Positions 40,360 to 48,909 are shown, counted from the first letter of the stretch. The stretch is DNA of 64,000 nt from Jannaschia rubra (GCF_001403735.1 NZ_CXPG01000011.1:62001-126000); one strand, 5' to 3'. A program made the numbers and translations. The notes: a model not told the origin generated them from the letters alone.

Positions 40360-41154
40360 ATGTATGATTTCGAACTTCTGAAGCCCGCGACGATCGACGA
40401 GGCGGCGGCGATGCTGGCCGAAGGCGACGCGCAGGCGCTGGGCGGGGGACAGACGCTGATACCCACGATGAAGGCGCGGCTGGCGCAGATGGACCGGCTG
40501 GTCGCCCTGTCCGGCATCGACGCGATCCGGGGTGTCTGCACCGACGACGACGGCCGCATCTGCATCGGCGGCGGCACGTCCCACGCCACCGTCGCGCGGG
40601 AATATGCAAAAAGCTATCCGGCACTCGCCTCACTGGCCGGGCGGATCGGCGATCCGGCAGTCCGCAGCCGGGGGACCATCGGCGGGAGCCTGGCCAACAA
40701 CGACCCTTCGGCCTGCTATCCGGCGGCGGCGCTGGCGTCGAACGCCACCATCGTCACCAATACGCGCGACATCGGGGCGGATGACTTCTTTCAGGGCATG
40801 TTCACCACCGCGCTGGAGGAAGGGGAGATCATCACCGAGGTGCGGTTTCCGGTGCCCGAGAAGGCCGCCTACGAGAAGTTCATCCAGCCCGCGTCACGTT
40901 TCCCATTGGTCGCCGTCTTCGTGGCGAAGTTCGCCGATGGCGTCCGCGTCGCCGTGACGGGCGCGTCGTCGGACGGCGTGTTCCGTTGGTCCGAGGCCGA
41001 GCAGGCGTTGTCGGACGACTGGTCCGCGGATGTGGTGGCGGGGCTGGCGGCGCCGGGTGCGGAGGGAATGATTTCCGACCTGCACGGCGACGGCGCCTAT
41101 CGCGCGCATCTGGTCAAGGTGATGACGGCCCGCGCGGTAAAAGGCGCCGTCTAG
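40360..41154 (+). CDS. coxM: Form II CO-dehydrogenase-type, medium FAD subunit
   Basis: A 264-residue FAD-binding subunit of the molybdenum hydroxylase. N-terminal FAD domain: MYDFELLKPATIDEAAAML, ALGGGQTLIPTMKARL near 28-43, and IGDPAVRSRGTIGGSLANNDPSACYPAAALA near 97-127, with the conserved TIGGSLAN; C-terminal CO-dehydrogenase flavoprotein domain to the end. Its ATG directly follows the coxL stop codon (no gap). Gene order S-L-M differs from the M-S-L of classical CO-oxidisers. Confidence 0.94.
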   Translation: MYDFELLKPATIDEAAAMLAEGDAQALGGGQTLIPTMKARLAQMDRLVALSGIDAIRGVCTDDDGRICIGGGTSHATVAREYAKSYPALASLAGRIGDPAVRSRGTIGGSLANNDPSACYPAAALASNATIVTNTRDIGADDFFQGMFTTALEEGEIITEVRFPVPEKAAYEKFIQPASRFPLVAVFVAKFADGVRVAVTGASSDGVFRWSEAEQALSDDWSADVVAGLAAPGAEGMISDLHGDGAYRAHLVKVMTARAVKGAV

Positions 41155-41375
41155 GAAAGAACCAGGGCAGCGCAAGAGCCCGCAAAGGTGGCCTTGCGCA
41201 TGCGTTCGGATGTGCTTCGGCGGGTCACGGCGCAGCGATGCGCCGGGTTCCGCCAGCGAATGCCCGATCGGCTGGACGGCGCGGACGGCCTGCGGTTCCT
41301 GGCGTCCGTGACCGGCAGCGCCGGTTCGGGCCGGCCGGCCGATTCCCCCATGTGACGCCGCGGCCCGGAAATGCG

Positions 41376-41400
41376 AAACCCCGGCGCAAGGCCGGGGTTT
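41376..41400. terminator. Bidirectional hairpin between coxM and infC
   Basis: A 10-bp stem (arms 41376-41385 and 41391-41400, 5-base loop) with AAA/TTT at its base on either side, placed between two converging genes; it can serve both, most directly infC (28 bases after its stop on the minus strand). Confidence 0.7.
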
Positions 41401-41427
41401 CCGTGCATTCATCGGGTCACGAGGCGC

Positions 41428-41973
41428 TCAGCGCTGCGTCGGGCCGATCATCATGACCATCTGGCGACCTTCCATCTTGGGGAAGTTCTCGACCTTGCCG
41501 ATTTCCTTGGTGTCCTCTGCCACCCGTTCCAGCAGTTCACGGCCCAGGTTCTGGTGCGCCATCTCGCGGCCGCGGAAACGCAGGGTGACCTTCACCTTGT
41601 CGCCGCTTTCCAGAAACTTGAAGACATTGCGCATCTTGACGTCGTAATCATGCGTATCGGTGTTGGGGCGGAACTTCACCTCCTTCACCTCGATGATCTT
41701 CTGCTTCTTGCGCGCCTCGGATTCTTTCTTCTGGGTCTCGTACTTGAACTTGCCGAAATCCATGATCTTGCAGACAGGCGGGGTCGCGTTCGGGCTGATC
41801 TCCACCAAGTCGAGCCCGGCGTCTTCCGCCATCTGGCGGGCGCGGGCGGGGCTGACGACGCCGACGTTTTCGCCTTCGGCGCCGATCAGACGGATTTCGA
41901 CGGCGCGGATACGGTCGTTGACGCGGGGGCCGGTGTCGCGCTGCGGTGGCGCGTTATGGGGTCTGCGGGCGAT
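41428..41973 (-). CDS. infC: Translation initiation factor IF-3, AUC start codon
   Basis: IF-3 prevents premature subunit joining and checks the start codon. The only in-frame ATG that is free of problems (41832) would delete the whole N-domain. Upstream in the same frame the family N-terminus is intact: [61 protein letters not shown]. The first plausible start is ATC at 41971-41973, preceded by GGAAGGA about 9 bases away; no ATG, GTG or TTG lies between. From there the product is 181 residues, the normal IF-3 length, with the C-domain ending [22 protein letters not shown]. coli infC uses AUU for feedback control by IF-3 itself; this gene likely does the same with AUC. Confidence 0.9.
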   Translation of the reverse strand: MARRPHNAPPQRDTGPRVNDRIRAVEIRLIGAEGENVGVVSPARARQMAEDAGLDLVEISPNATPPVCKIMDFGKFKYETQKKESEARKKQKIIEVKEVKFRPNTDTHDYDVKMRNVFKFLESGDKVKVTLRFRGREMAHQNLGRELLERVAEDTKEIGKVENFPKMEGRQMVMMIGPTQR

Positions 41974-42154
41974 GGTCGTGGTCCTTCCGGATCGTTGATT
42001 TCAGGGCGACAAGGTAACTCCGGCGCCTCGCGGCTTCAAGACCGGAACGGCAGCGCGTGGCCGAATACGGCCTGCAACCCGCGCTGTGCCATTGTCTATC
42101 GGCGCCCTATAGTTCACGTCTGTAAGTCAACGAAACATCACAAGGAGGTTTTGA

Positions 42155-42847
42155 ATGTCCCGCAATGTCATCGTCGGTCTGGCCGTATTGGTCGTGGCCG
42201 TGCTCGCCTGGATCGTCATCGACGGCTACATGACTGCGCCCGAGGTCGAGGAGCCCGTCGTCGAAACGGCCCCCGTCATCGAGGAGCCCGTTATCGAGGA
42301 GCCCGTCGTCGAGGAGCCGGTCATCGAGGAGCCCGTCGTCGAGGAGCCTGTCGTCGTCGAGCCGGAAGTCGAAGCGCCGGCCGTGACCGAAGTTCCGGTC
42401 GAGGAAGAAGCCGACGTCGATCTCGTCCCCGTCGCCCCGGTCGAGGGCGAAGCCCCCGCAACGGATGACGCCGAAACCGGGACGGACGCCACCGAAACGG
42501 ACGTCACCGAGACGCCGGCCGTGGACATCGACGCCACCGAGACGGACGCCACCGAGACCGACGGCTCCGATACCGACACGACGACCACGACCACGACCGT
42601 TCCGATCGTTCCGATCGACGAGGACGGCGACACCGACACAGGTTTGGCTACGACCGACGCCGATCTGGCCACGCTGCTGACGCCCGAAGGGTTCGATGCG
42701 GACGCACTGATCGTCTATGTCGAGGACTCGGACCTCAACGCGCTGGCCAAGACGACGCTGACGACGTCGATCGAGGAAGCACGGAACAGCCCCGAGATGG
42801 TCGAGGCCGTCATCGCCCAAGTGAGGGAGCGTATGAACCTGGAGTGA
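42155..42847 (+). CDS. Membrane-anchored acidic repeat protein
   Basis: A 230-residue protein with no family I recognise. Residues 5-25 (VIVGLAVLVVAVLAWIVIDGY) form one transmembrane helix; then EEPV-type units (EVEEPVVE, IEEPVIEEPVVEEPV) repeat to about 75, an acidic Asp/Thr/Glu stretch (TDATETD, TTTTTTTV) to about 165, and a C-terminal globular-looking part (LATLLTPEGFDADALIVYVEDSDLNALAKTTL ... VREMN end). The EEPV repeats resemble those of the OmpA-family protein at 33239 in composition, not in the rest. A strong AAGGAGG ribosome site precedes ATG 42155 and a terminator follows, so it is a stand-alone gene. Confidence 0.75.
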   Translation: MSRNVIVGLAVLVVAVLAWIVIDGYMTAPEVEEPVVETAPVIEEPVIEEPVVEEPVIEEPVVEEPVVVEPEVEAPAVTEVPVEEEADVDLVPVAPVEGEAPATDDAETGTDATETDVTETPAVDIDATETDATETDGSDTDTTTTTTTVPIVPIDEDGDTDTGLATTDADLATLLTPEGFDADALIVYVEDSDLNALAKTTLTTSIEEARNSPEMVEAVIAQVRERMNLE

Positions 42848-42870
42848 GGTTCTGCCCTTGCGACATTGAA

Positions 42871-42901
42871 GACCGCGCAGGGCAGCCTGCGCGGTCTTTT
42901 T
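42871..42901 (+). terminator. Rho-independent terminator of the acidic repeat gene
   Basis: An 11-bp perfect stem (arms 42871-42881 and 42886-42896, loop GCAG) followed by TTTTTCTTT. Confidence 0.9.
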
Positions 42902-42920
42902 CTTTCGGCCTGTTGACGGT

Positions 42921-43769
42921 TCAGCCCACGAAGGCCTTTTCCACGACGTAGTGCTTCGGCTCGGAATTGGAGCCTTCCTCCAGCTCGAAGCCTTCCAGAA
43001 TGTCCTTGAGTTCGGTGTTGAGCCCCATCGACCCGCAGACCATCGCGCGGTCCGTCGCGGGCGTGATGGACGTCACGCCCAGATCGCGGAAGGCGGTGCC
43101 GTCGCGCAGAAGGTCGGTGATCCGGCCCATGTTGGCCGACGCCTCGCGCGTGGTGGTGGGATAATAGGTCAGCTTTGACAGGTTGTCGGGACCGAGCAGT
43201 TCGCCCAGCATCTCGTCGTTGCGGATCTCCTCGATCAGGCGGCGGCCGTATTCCAGATCGGCCACCTCCCGGCAGGTATGGGTGAGGATCACGCGGTCGT
43301 AGGCCTCATAGGTCTCCGGGTCGCGCAGGAGCGAGGCGAAGGGCGCGATGCCGGTGCCGGTGGCGAAGAACCACAGGCGGTTGCCGGGCAGCAGCGCGTC
43401 ATGAACCAGCGTGCCCACGGGCTTGGGGCGCAGGATGACCTGGTCGCCTGGCTGGATATGCTGAAGCCGCGACGTCAGCGGCCCGTCCGGCACCTTGATC
43501 GAATAGAACTCCAGCTCATCGTCCCAGGAGGGCGAGGCGATGGAATAGGCGCGCAGCAGGGGCTTCTGCCTGCCGGTCACGGGGTCGGGGTCGCCCATCA
43601 GGCCGATCATCACGAATTCCCCCGACCGGAAGCGCAGCGAGGCGGGGCGCGTGACGCGGAAGCTGAACAGGCTGTCTGTCCAGTGGGTGACGGATGTCAC
43701 CGTCTGCGCGTCCGGCAGGACCGGCGTGGCGGGGACGGGGGCTGTGGCGGAAGAAGTCATCTGGTTCAT
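42921..43769 (-). CDS. fpr: Ferredoxin/flavodoxin-NADP reductase
   Basis: A 282-residue FAD enzyme that transfers electrons between NADPH and ferredoxin. FAD part: GEFVMIGL near 50 and RAYSIASPSWDDELEFYSIKV near 73-93; NADP part: WFFATGTGIAPFASLLRD near 132-149, VILTHTCREVADLEY near 159, VCGSMGLNTELKDIL near 247-262, ending VEKAFVG, typical of bacterial subclass I Fpr. It lies downstream of the cys operon on the same strand (51 bases after DUF934), so it could supply reduced ferredoxin to sulfite reductase; a TAGAACA-like half-site occurs in that gap. Confidence 0.95.
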   Translation of the reverse strand: MNQMTSSATAPVPATPVLPDAQTVTSVTHWTDSLFSFRVTRPASLRFRSGEFVMIGLMGDPDPVTGRQKPLLRAYSIASPSWDDELEFYSIKVPDGPLTSRLQHIQPGDQVILRPKPVGTLVHDALLPGNRLWFFATGTGIAPFASLLRDPETYEAYDRVILTHTCREVADLEYGRRLIEEIRNDEMLGELLGPDNLSKLTYYPTTTREASANMGRITDLLRDGTAFRDLGVTSITPATDRAMVCGSMGLNTELKDILEGFELEEGSNSEPKHYVVEKAFVG

Positions 43770-43820
43770 GTGTCCGATTACGGCGGTCGCCGCACCTCTA
43801 GGTCGAATTGGGGGAATGTT

Positions 43821-44258
43821 CTAGCGGTGCGCCTGCGACGGAGCGTCCGCGCCCCGGCCAAGACGCGCCTGATAGTCGTGCGCGCGCCAGTCGGCGCGGG
43901 CCTGCCACTGTGTCTCCGGCTGCCGGGCGGCGAGGTCGTCGTCGATCTCGACCTCATCGAAGCCCGCGCGCCGGGCCATCGCATACTGGTCCGCGATGAC
44001 GTGGCCGTATGCCCGCAGACGTCCGGCATAGCCTGCGCGCCGCAACTCCCGCGCGATGGTGAAGCCGCGCCCGTCGGCAAAGGCGGGAAATGCCACGCGG
44101 ATCGCCGTTGCGTCGCCGAGGCGCGGAAGAAGGCGCGCGAGATCGGCGTCCGGCGGCAGATCGACGGCAAAGGGGCCGGTATCCGGCAGGTCGTCGGCCG
44201 GGGCGAACCGGGCGTTCAGCGTGTCGGGGCCGAAGCCCGCATCGGTCACGATGGGCAT
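43821..44258 (-). CDS. DUF934 protein of the sulfite-reduction operon
   Basis: A 145-residue DUF934 protein, a family found almost always beside cysH/cysI in alpha- and betaproteobacteria. Recognisable parts: LPPDADLARLLPRLGDATAIRVAFPAFADGRGFTIARELRRAGYAGRLRAYGHVIADQYAMARRAGFDEVE (about 33-103). Enzymatic role not established; context says accessory to sulfate/sulfite reduction. Last gene of the cysG-DUF2849-cysI-cysH-DUF934 unit, 3 bases after cysH. Confidence 0.9.
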   Translation of the reverse strand: MPIVTDAGFGPDTLNARFAPADDLPDTGPFAVDLPPDADLARLLPRLGDATAIRVAFPAFADGRGFTIARELRRAGYAGRLRAYGHVIADQYAMARRAGFDEVEIDDDLAARQPETQWQARADWRAHDYQARLGRGADAPSQAHR

Positions 44259-44261
44259 GGA

Positions 44262-44996
44262 TCAGACCTTTCCGGCGGGCCAGACGCGCCCCCCTGCGAA
44301 GTGGATGCCGCATTCCGTCTTTTCGCGGCCGCGCCAGCGACCGGCGCGCGGGTCCTCGCCCGGCGCCACCCTGGTGGTGCAGGGCGCGCAGCCGAGCGAG
44401 GCGAAACCCTGCGCCACCAGCGGATGCCGGGGCAGGTCGTGGCGGGCCATGTGGTCGGCCATGTCCCGCGGCGTCCAGCCGGCCAACGGGTTGATGCGAA
44501 GCTTGCCCGCCTCGACCTCGAAGACCTGCATGGCCACGCGGTCGCCGGTCTGGTGACGCTTGCGCCCGGTGATCCAGCCGTCGAAGGGTTGCAGCGCCAG
44601 CTCCAGCGGCTTGGCCTTGCGGATGGCGCAGCAGGTGTCGGGGTCGCGGCCGTGCAGGTCGCCTTCGGGGTCGTGCAGGAACAGATCGGTGGGGTCGGGG
44701 CAGATGACTTTCACCCGCGTCAGGCCGAGCTTTTCCGCCACCTCGCGCTGATAGGCGAGGGTTTCGGGAAAAAGCATCCCGGTCTCCAGAAACAGCACCG
44801 GCGTATCGGGCGCGAGTTGCGACAACAGATGCAGCAGCACAACCGATTCAGCGCCGAAGGACGACACCATGGCAACGTCGCCCACGGCGGCGTTCCGCAG
44901 TGCGGTGTCGAGGATCGTCTCGGACGGGGCGTCGGCCAGCGCGGCGTTCAGGCTGGCCGCTCGGGCGGCGACGAGGGCGTGGGTATCAAGCGGCAT
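44262..44996 (-). CDS. cysH: Adenylyl-/phosphoadenylyl-sulfate reductase
   Basis: Reduces activated sulfate (APS or PAPS) to sulfite. The 244-residue product has the PP-loop pattern MVSSFGAESVVLLHLL near 43-58, RDPDTCCAIRKAKPL near 117-131 and the GCAPCT and ECGIH (Cys near 203, 206 and 229) motifs. The paired Cys (CC and CxxC) are the [4Fe-4S] ligands of APS-type reductases, so APS is the likely substrate. ATG 44996 overlaps the cysI 3' end by 11 bases; the earlier frame to 45044 is not supported. Confidence 0.93.
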   Translation of the reverse strand: MPLDTHALVAARAASLNAALADAPSETILDTALRNAAVGDVAMVSSFGAESVVLLHLLSQLAPDTPVLFLETGMLFPETLAYQREVAEKLGLTRVKVICPDPTDLFLHDPEGDLHGRDPDTCCAIRKAKPLELALQPFDGWITGRKRHQTGDRVAMQVFEVEAGKLRINPLAGWTPRDMADHMARHDLPRHPLVAQGFASLGCAPCTTRVAPGEDPRAGRWRGREKTECGIHFAGGRVWPAGKV

Positions 44997-46635
44997 CGCG
45001 GGCCTCCTGCTCGTAAAGCGCGGCCTTGAAGGGCGCGGGACCAAGTCGGCGGAACGTGTCGATGAAGGTCTCGTCCGGCGAATGACGCAGGTCGAGATAG
45101 GCGAGGATCAGACGCTCGATCGCGGGGACGACCTGATCGTAGGCGAAACCCGGCCCGGCGCGTTCGCCGATGGCGGCGGTCTGCGTGTGGTCGCCGCCAA
45201 GCGTGATCTGGTAGTTTTCGACCCCCGCGCGGTCGAGGCCGAGGATGCCGATATGGCCGACGTGGTGATGGCCGCAGGCGTTGATGCAGCCTGAGATCTT
45301 GATCTTCAGGTGCCCCACCTCATGCTCGATCTTGAGCGCGTCGATGCGCGTGGCGATGGCCTGCGCGACGGGGATGCTGCGTGCGGTGGCCAGCGCGCAG
45401 TAGTCCATGCCGGGGCAGGCGATGATGTCGCTGGCCAGCCCGATGTTGGCCGTGCCGAGCCCCGCCGCCCGCAACGCGGCGTGAAGGTCGGGCAGCGCCT
45501 CGCGCCGGACGTGGGGCAGGATGACGTTCTGTTCGTGACTGATGCGAAGCTCGCCGTAGGCATGGGCCTCGGCCAGGTCGGCCATCAGGCGCATCTGGTC
45601 CGCCGTTGCGTCGCCCGGCGTGGCGCCATGCGCCTTGAGCGAGATGGTGACGATGGCATGGTCGTCGCGCCGATGCGCCGTGACGTTGGTGTCGACGAAG
45701 CTGCGGAGCAGGGGGTCGAGGATCGGCGCGGGCGTGTTGTCGAGGAAGGCTGGGGGCGCGAAGGCCGCTTCCAGTTCGGACAGAAGCGCTTGATCGACGC
45801 CGCTGAACAGGGGCCTCACCTGGGCGAACCGCTCCTCGATCCGGGCGCGGATCTCGTCGATGCCATGCTCGTGCACGGTGATCTTGAGACGGGCCTTGAA
45901 CTTGTTGTCGCGCCGTCCAAGCTGGTTGTAGACCGACACGATCGCCTCGCAATAGGGCAGCAGATCGGCCTGGGGCAGGAACTCCCGCACGGTCTTGCCG
46001 ATCATCGGCGTGCGGCCGAGGCCCCCGCCGACGATGACCTCGAACCCCCGCTCGCCGTCGCGCTCGGTCATCACGAGCCCGATGTCGTGGGCGCGGGTGA
46101 CGGCCCGGTCGTTGGGCGAGCCGGTGACGGCGATCTTGAACTTGCGCGGCAGGAACTGGAACTCCGGATGGTCGGTGGACCATTGGCGCAGAAGCTCGGC
46201 CACGGGGCGGGGGTCGGCGATCTCATCGGCGGCGGCGCCGGCGAAATGGTCGGCGGTCACGTTGCGGATGGTGTTGCCGCTGGTCTGGATGGCATGCAGC
46301 CCCACGTCCGACAGACGGTCCAGCATGTCGGGAATGTCGACCAGCCGGGGCCAGTTGTACTGGATGTTCTGGCGTGTGGTGAAATGGCCGTAGCCCCTGT
46401 CCCACCGCTCGGCCAGGTCGGCCAGGACGCGCATCTGGTCGGAGCCGAGGGTGCCGTAGGGGATCGCCACGCGCAGCATGTAGGCATGGAGTTGCAGATA
46501 GACGCCGTTCATCAGGCGCAGCGGCTTGAACTCGTCCTCGGTCAGCGACCCGTCGAGGCGACGCGCGACCTGCGCCCGGAACTGGGCGTTGCGTGTCGCA
46601 AGGAAGGCATGGTCGAAATCGGTGTACTGATACAT
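44986..46635 (-). CDS. cysI: Assimilatory sulfite reductase (ferredoxin-type hemoprotein)
   Basis: Reduces sulfite to sulfide with six electrons. The 549-residue product belongs to the nitrite/sulfite reductase family: two ferrodoxin-like halves, RNIQYNW-type substrate loop (TTRQNIQYNWPRL near 92), VGGGLGR near 211, and the siroheme/[4Fe-4S] ligands in ACPGMDYCALA and ISGCINACGHHH (four Cys, about 413-460). Siroheme comes from CysG two genes upstream. Start ATG 46635 gives the family start MYQYTDFDHAF. The next gene upstream ends 1 base away. Confidence 0.94.
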   Translation of the reverse strand: MYQYTDFDHAFLATRNAQFRAQVARRLDGSLTEDEFKPLRLMNGVYLQLHAYMLRVAIPYGTLGSDQMRVLADLAERWDRGYGHFTTRQNIQYNWPRLVDIPDMLDRLSDVGLHAIQTSGNTIRNVTADHFAGAAADEIADPRPVAELLRQWSTDHPEFQFLPRKFKIAVTGSPNDRAVTRAHDIGLVMTERDGERGFEVIVGGGLGRTPMIGKTVREFLPQADLLPYCEAIVSVYNQLGRRDNKFKARLKITVHEHGIDEIRARIEERFAQVRPLFSGVDQALLSELEAAFAPPAFLDNTPAPILDPLLRSFVDTNVTAHRRDDHAIVTISLKAHGATPGDATADQMRLMADLAEAHAYGELRISHEQNVILPHVRREALPDLHAALRAAGLGTANIGLASDIIACPGMDYCALATARSIPVAQAIATRIDALKIEHEVGHLKIKISGCINACGHHHVGHIGILGLDRAGVENYQITLGGDHTQTAAIGERAGPGFAYDQVVPAIERLILAYLDLRHSPDETFIDTFRRLGPAPFKAALYEQEARDAA

Positions 46636-46636
46636 C

Positions 46637-46930
46637 TCAGACCCTCTTGCCGTGGGCATAGTTGGTGGGGCCGGTGGCGCGGAACGCCTCGCGGAAGTGG
46701 ACGGGTTCGGGGCCGCCCGAGCCTTGCCGCACGTCGGCCAGATAGGCGCCGACGACGCGGTCGGTCTGGCGCGACCCGTCGATGAGGCGGATGGCGGCGT
46801 CGGCCTCGTCGGTCAGCACCTCGGCGAGCGACAGGTCGCCCACCCATTCGTCGGAGGCGGTCAGGTAGACGACGTCCCCCTCGCGCAGCAGGTTGGCGGT
46901 GACGACCTTGGGCGTGAAGGGGCGGGTCAT
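46637..46930 (-). CDS. DUF2849 protein of the sulfite-reduction operon
   Basis: A 97-residue DUF2849 protein (TPKVVTANLLREGDVVYLTASDEWVGDLSLAEVL near 6-40), known only as a small gene placed before sulfite reductase in alphaproteobacteria. Function unknown. Its ATG overlaps the cysG stop (ATGA) and it ends 1 base before cysI, so translation is coupled along the operon. Confidence 0.92.
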   Translation of the reverse strand: MTRPFTPKVVTANLLREGDVVYLTASDEWVGDLSLAEVLTDEADAAIRLIDGSRQTDRVVGAYLADVRQGSGGPEPVHFREAFRATGPTNYAHGKRV

Positions 46931-48309
46931 AGCGCGATCTCCCGTTCGGGCAGGGCCCGGGCCGCGGCGCGGGGCGCAAGGCCCAGCATCAGGACGGCGG
47001 GGCCGGTAACGTCCGACAGCGTGTCGGGCAGGGTGGCGAGCGTGGCGGCGCGGACGGTCTGGTCGGGGCGGCTGGCGTTTTCGACCACCGTGACGGGGGT
47101 GTGGGGGGCGCAGCCGTGCATCATCAGGCGCCCCTGCATCCAGCGCGCGGCGCGCTTGCCCATGTAGATGGCGGCGACCTCGCCCGGCCGGGCCAGCGCG
47201 GCCCAGTCCTGATCGGCGAAACCCTTCATGTCGTGGCCGGTCAGGAAGCGGACCGACCCGTTGCGCTGCCGCCTGGTCAGGCTCTGCCCGATGGTTGCGG
47301 TCGCGGCGCTGGCGGCGGTGATGCCGGGCACGATGGACCAGTGCAGCCCGGCGGCGTCCAACGCCTCGATCTCCTCATCCAACCGGCCGAACACGGTGGG
47401 ATCCCCCGCCTTCAGGCGCACGACATGCAGGCCGCGCGCGGCGTGATCCACCATCAGCGCGTTGATGTCGGCCTGCGCGGTCGAAGGGCCGAAGCCCTCC
47501 TTGCCCGCATCGACGATCAGCGCCTCGCGCCGGGCGAGTTCCAGGATCTCGGGCGCGACGAGGCGGTCGTGGATCACCACGTCGGCGCGGTCGAGGGCGC
47601 GGCGCGCGCGCAGGGTCAGAAGCTCCGGGTCGCCGGGGCCGGCTCCCACCAGATCGACGTGGCCGGGACGCGCATCGGCACTGGCGTGGGTATCGAGCAG
47701 GGTGTGGAGCGCGGCGCGCAGGGCCGTCTCGCCGCCTTCGGCCGCGCGCGGACCGGCCTCGTCGTAGTAGTCGGCCCAGAAGCGGCGGCGCACGGCGCCC
47801 ATGGGCAGGACGTCGGCGGCCTTGCGGAAGGTCTTGCCGACGCGCGCCAGAAGGCCCAGCCGCGCGGGCAGGCGCTCCTCCATCTCGGCCTTGATCCGGC
47901 GGGCCAGCACGGGCGCCGCGCCTTCGGTGCCGATGGCGATGACCACGGGGTCGCGGTCGACGATGGCGGGGGTGATGAACTGGCTCGCTTCCAGGTTGTC
48001 CACGATGTTGACGAGCGCGCCGTCGGCGCTGGCCAGCCGCAACGTCCGCGCGTCGAGCGCCGCATCCTCATGCGCGCCATAGGCGATGACGCAGCAGAGG
48101 GCGTCGCCCGGTTCCTGCGCACGGCGGATCAGGGTGAGCTTGCCGGCGGAGGCCCAGGCCGCGATCTCGGGCGCGGGGTCGCGAGCCACGACGGTGATGC
48201 GGGCCGTCGTCTTGAGCAGCAGGCGCAGCTTGGCCACGGCCGCATCGCCCCCGCCCGCGACAAGGACGCGCCGCCCTTCGAGGGCCAGGAAAACTGGAAA
48301 ATGGTTCAT
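46927..48309 (-). CDS. cysG: Siroheme synthase (methyltransferase + dehydrogenase/ferrochelatase)
   Basis: A 460-residue trifunctional enzyme making siroheme, the cofactor of CysI, from uroporphyrinogen III. The N-terminal CysG^B part (FPVFLALEGRRVLVAGGGDAAVAKLRLLL, near 4-32) is the NAD-binding precorrin-2 dehydrogenase; the C-terminal methyltransferase starts VDLVGAGPGDPELLTLRA (near 213), with VIHDRLV near 240, LKAGDPTVFGRLDEE near 304 and VPGITAASAA near 330. Start ATG 48309 is the family start; a palindrome at 48341-48353 lies 32 bases upstream. First gene of the cys operon. Confidence 0.96.
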   Translation of the reverse strand: MNHFPVFLALEGRRVLVAGGGDAAVAKLRLLLKTTARITVVARDPAPEIAAWASAGKLTLIRRAQEPGDALCCVIAYGAHEDAALDARTLRLASADGALVNIVDNLEASQFITPAIVDRDPVVIAIGTEGAAPVLARRIKAEMEERLPARLGLLARVGKTFRKAADVLPMGAVRRRFWADYYDEAGPRAAEGGETALRAALHTLLDTHASADARPGHVDLVGAGPGDPELLTLRARRALDRADVVIHDRLVAPEILELARREALIVDAGKEGFGPSTAQADINALMVDHAARGLHVVRLKAGDPTVFGRLDEEIEALDAAGLHWSIVPGITAASAATATIGQSLTRRQRNGSVRFLTGHDMKGFADQDWAALARPGEVAAIYMGKRAARWMQGRLMMHGCAPHTPVTVVENASRPDQTVRAATLATLPDTLSDVTGPAVLMLGLAPRAAARALPEREIAL

Positions 48310-48340
48310 CGGGCGGCTCCGGTGGCTGTTCCCCAGATAT

Positions 48341-48353
48341 AGAACAATGTTCT
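48341..48353. promoter_or_regulatory. Lrp-type operator candidate between cysG and its regulator
   Basis: AGAACA and TGTTCT separated by one A form a perfect palindrome in an A/T-rich patch, 32 bases before cysG and 95 before the Lrp/AsnC gene. With flanks (TAG...CTG) it fits the outer positions of the E. coli Lrp consensus. Likely controls both divergent transcripts. Confidence 0.6.
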
Positions 48354-48447
48354 GGCAATCGGACAGGGGGAGGGGCATAACAAGGACGAACACGCTGATT
48401 ACTCCGCCATGGGAGGAACGGTGTCCCATCTGACGGAGGGTGAGCGA

Positions 48448-48909
48448 ATGGCGGTCCGGCTGGACGATCTCGACCGGAACATCCTCCGCGCATTGCAGGC
48501 GGACGCGGGGCAATCGCTGGATGAAATCGCCCGTCAGGTCGGCTCAAGCAAGACACCCGTCTGGAATCGCATCCGCAAGATGCGGGAGGCCGGGGTGATC
48601 GGACCGACGACGGTGATCCTCGATCCGGAGGCGCTCGGGCTGGAGGCATGCTTCTTCGTCCTGATCCGCACATCGGAGCATGAGGCGGACTGGCAGGCGC
48701 GGTTCCTCGCCGCGCTCAAGGCCCGGCCGGAGGTGCAGGAGGCGCACAGGCTGGCCGGAGAAATCGACTACATCCTCAAGGTCCGGGTCGAGAACGCGCG
48801 CGCCTACGACCGGTTCTACCAAGCGCTGATTTCGGAAGTGCGCGTGTTCAATGTCACCGCCCTCCTGTCGATGGAGGAGATCAAGTCGACCGTCGCCCTG
48901 CCGGTCTGA
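48448..48909 (+). CDS. Lrp/AsnC-family regulator, likely of the sulfur operon
   Basis: A 153-residue regulator with an N-terminal helix-turn-helix (LDDLDRNILRALQADAGQSLDEIARQVGSSKTPVWNRIRKMREAGVI, near 5-52) and a C-terminal RAM ligand domain (LEACFFVLIRTSEHEADWQARFLAALKARPEVQEAHRLAGEIDYILKVRV). The family binds amino acids and acts as dimers or octamers. Start ATG 48448, chosen over an in-frame ATG at 48409, has GGAGG 8 bases before it. Divergent from cysG across a palindrome; by analogy with CysR-like Lrp proteins it probably senses cysteine or a sulfur amino acid, an inference from position. Confidence 0.88.
   Translation: MAVRLDDLDRNILRALQADAGQSLDEIARQVGSSKTPVWNRIRKMREAGVIGPTTVILDPEALGLEACFFVLIRTSEHEADWQARFLAALKARPEVQEAHRLAGEIDYILKVRVENARAYDRFYQALISEVRVFNVTALLSMEEIKSTVALPV

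Noticed and set aside
41151-41408. Small open frame between coxM and infC
   Set aside because: It overlaps the terminator hairpin, has no ribosome site and no recognisable family.
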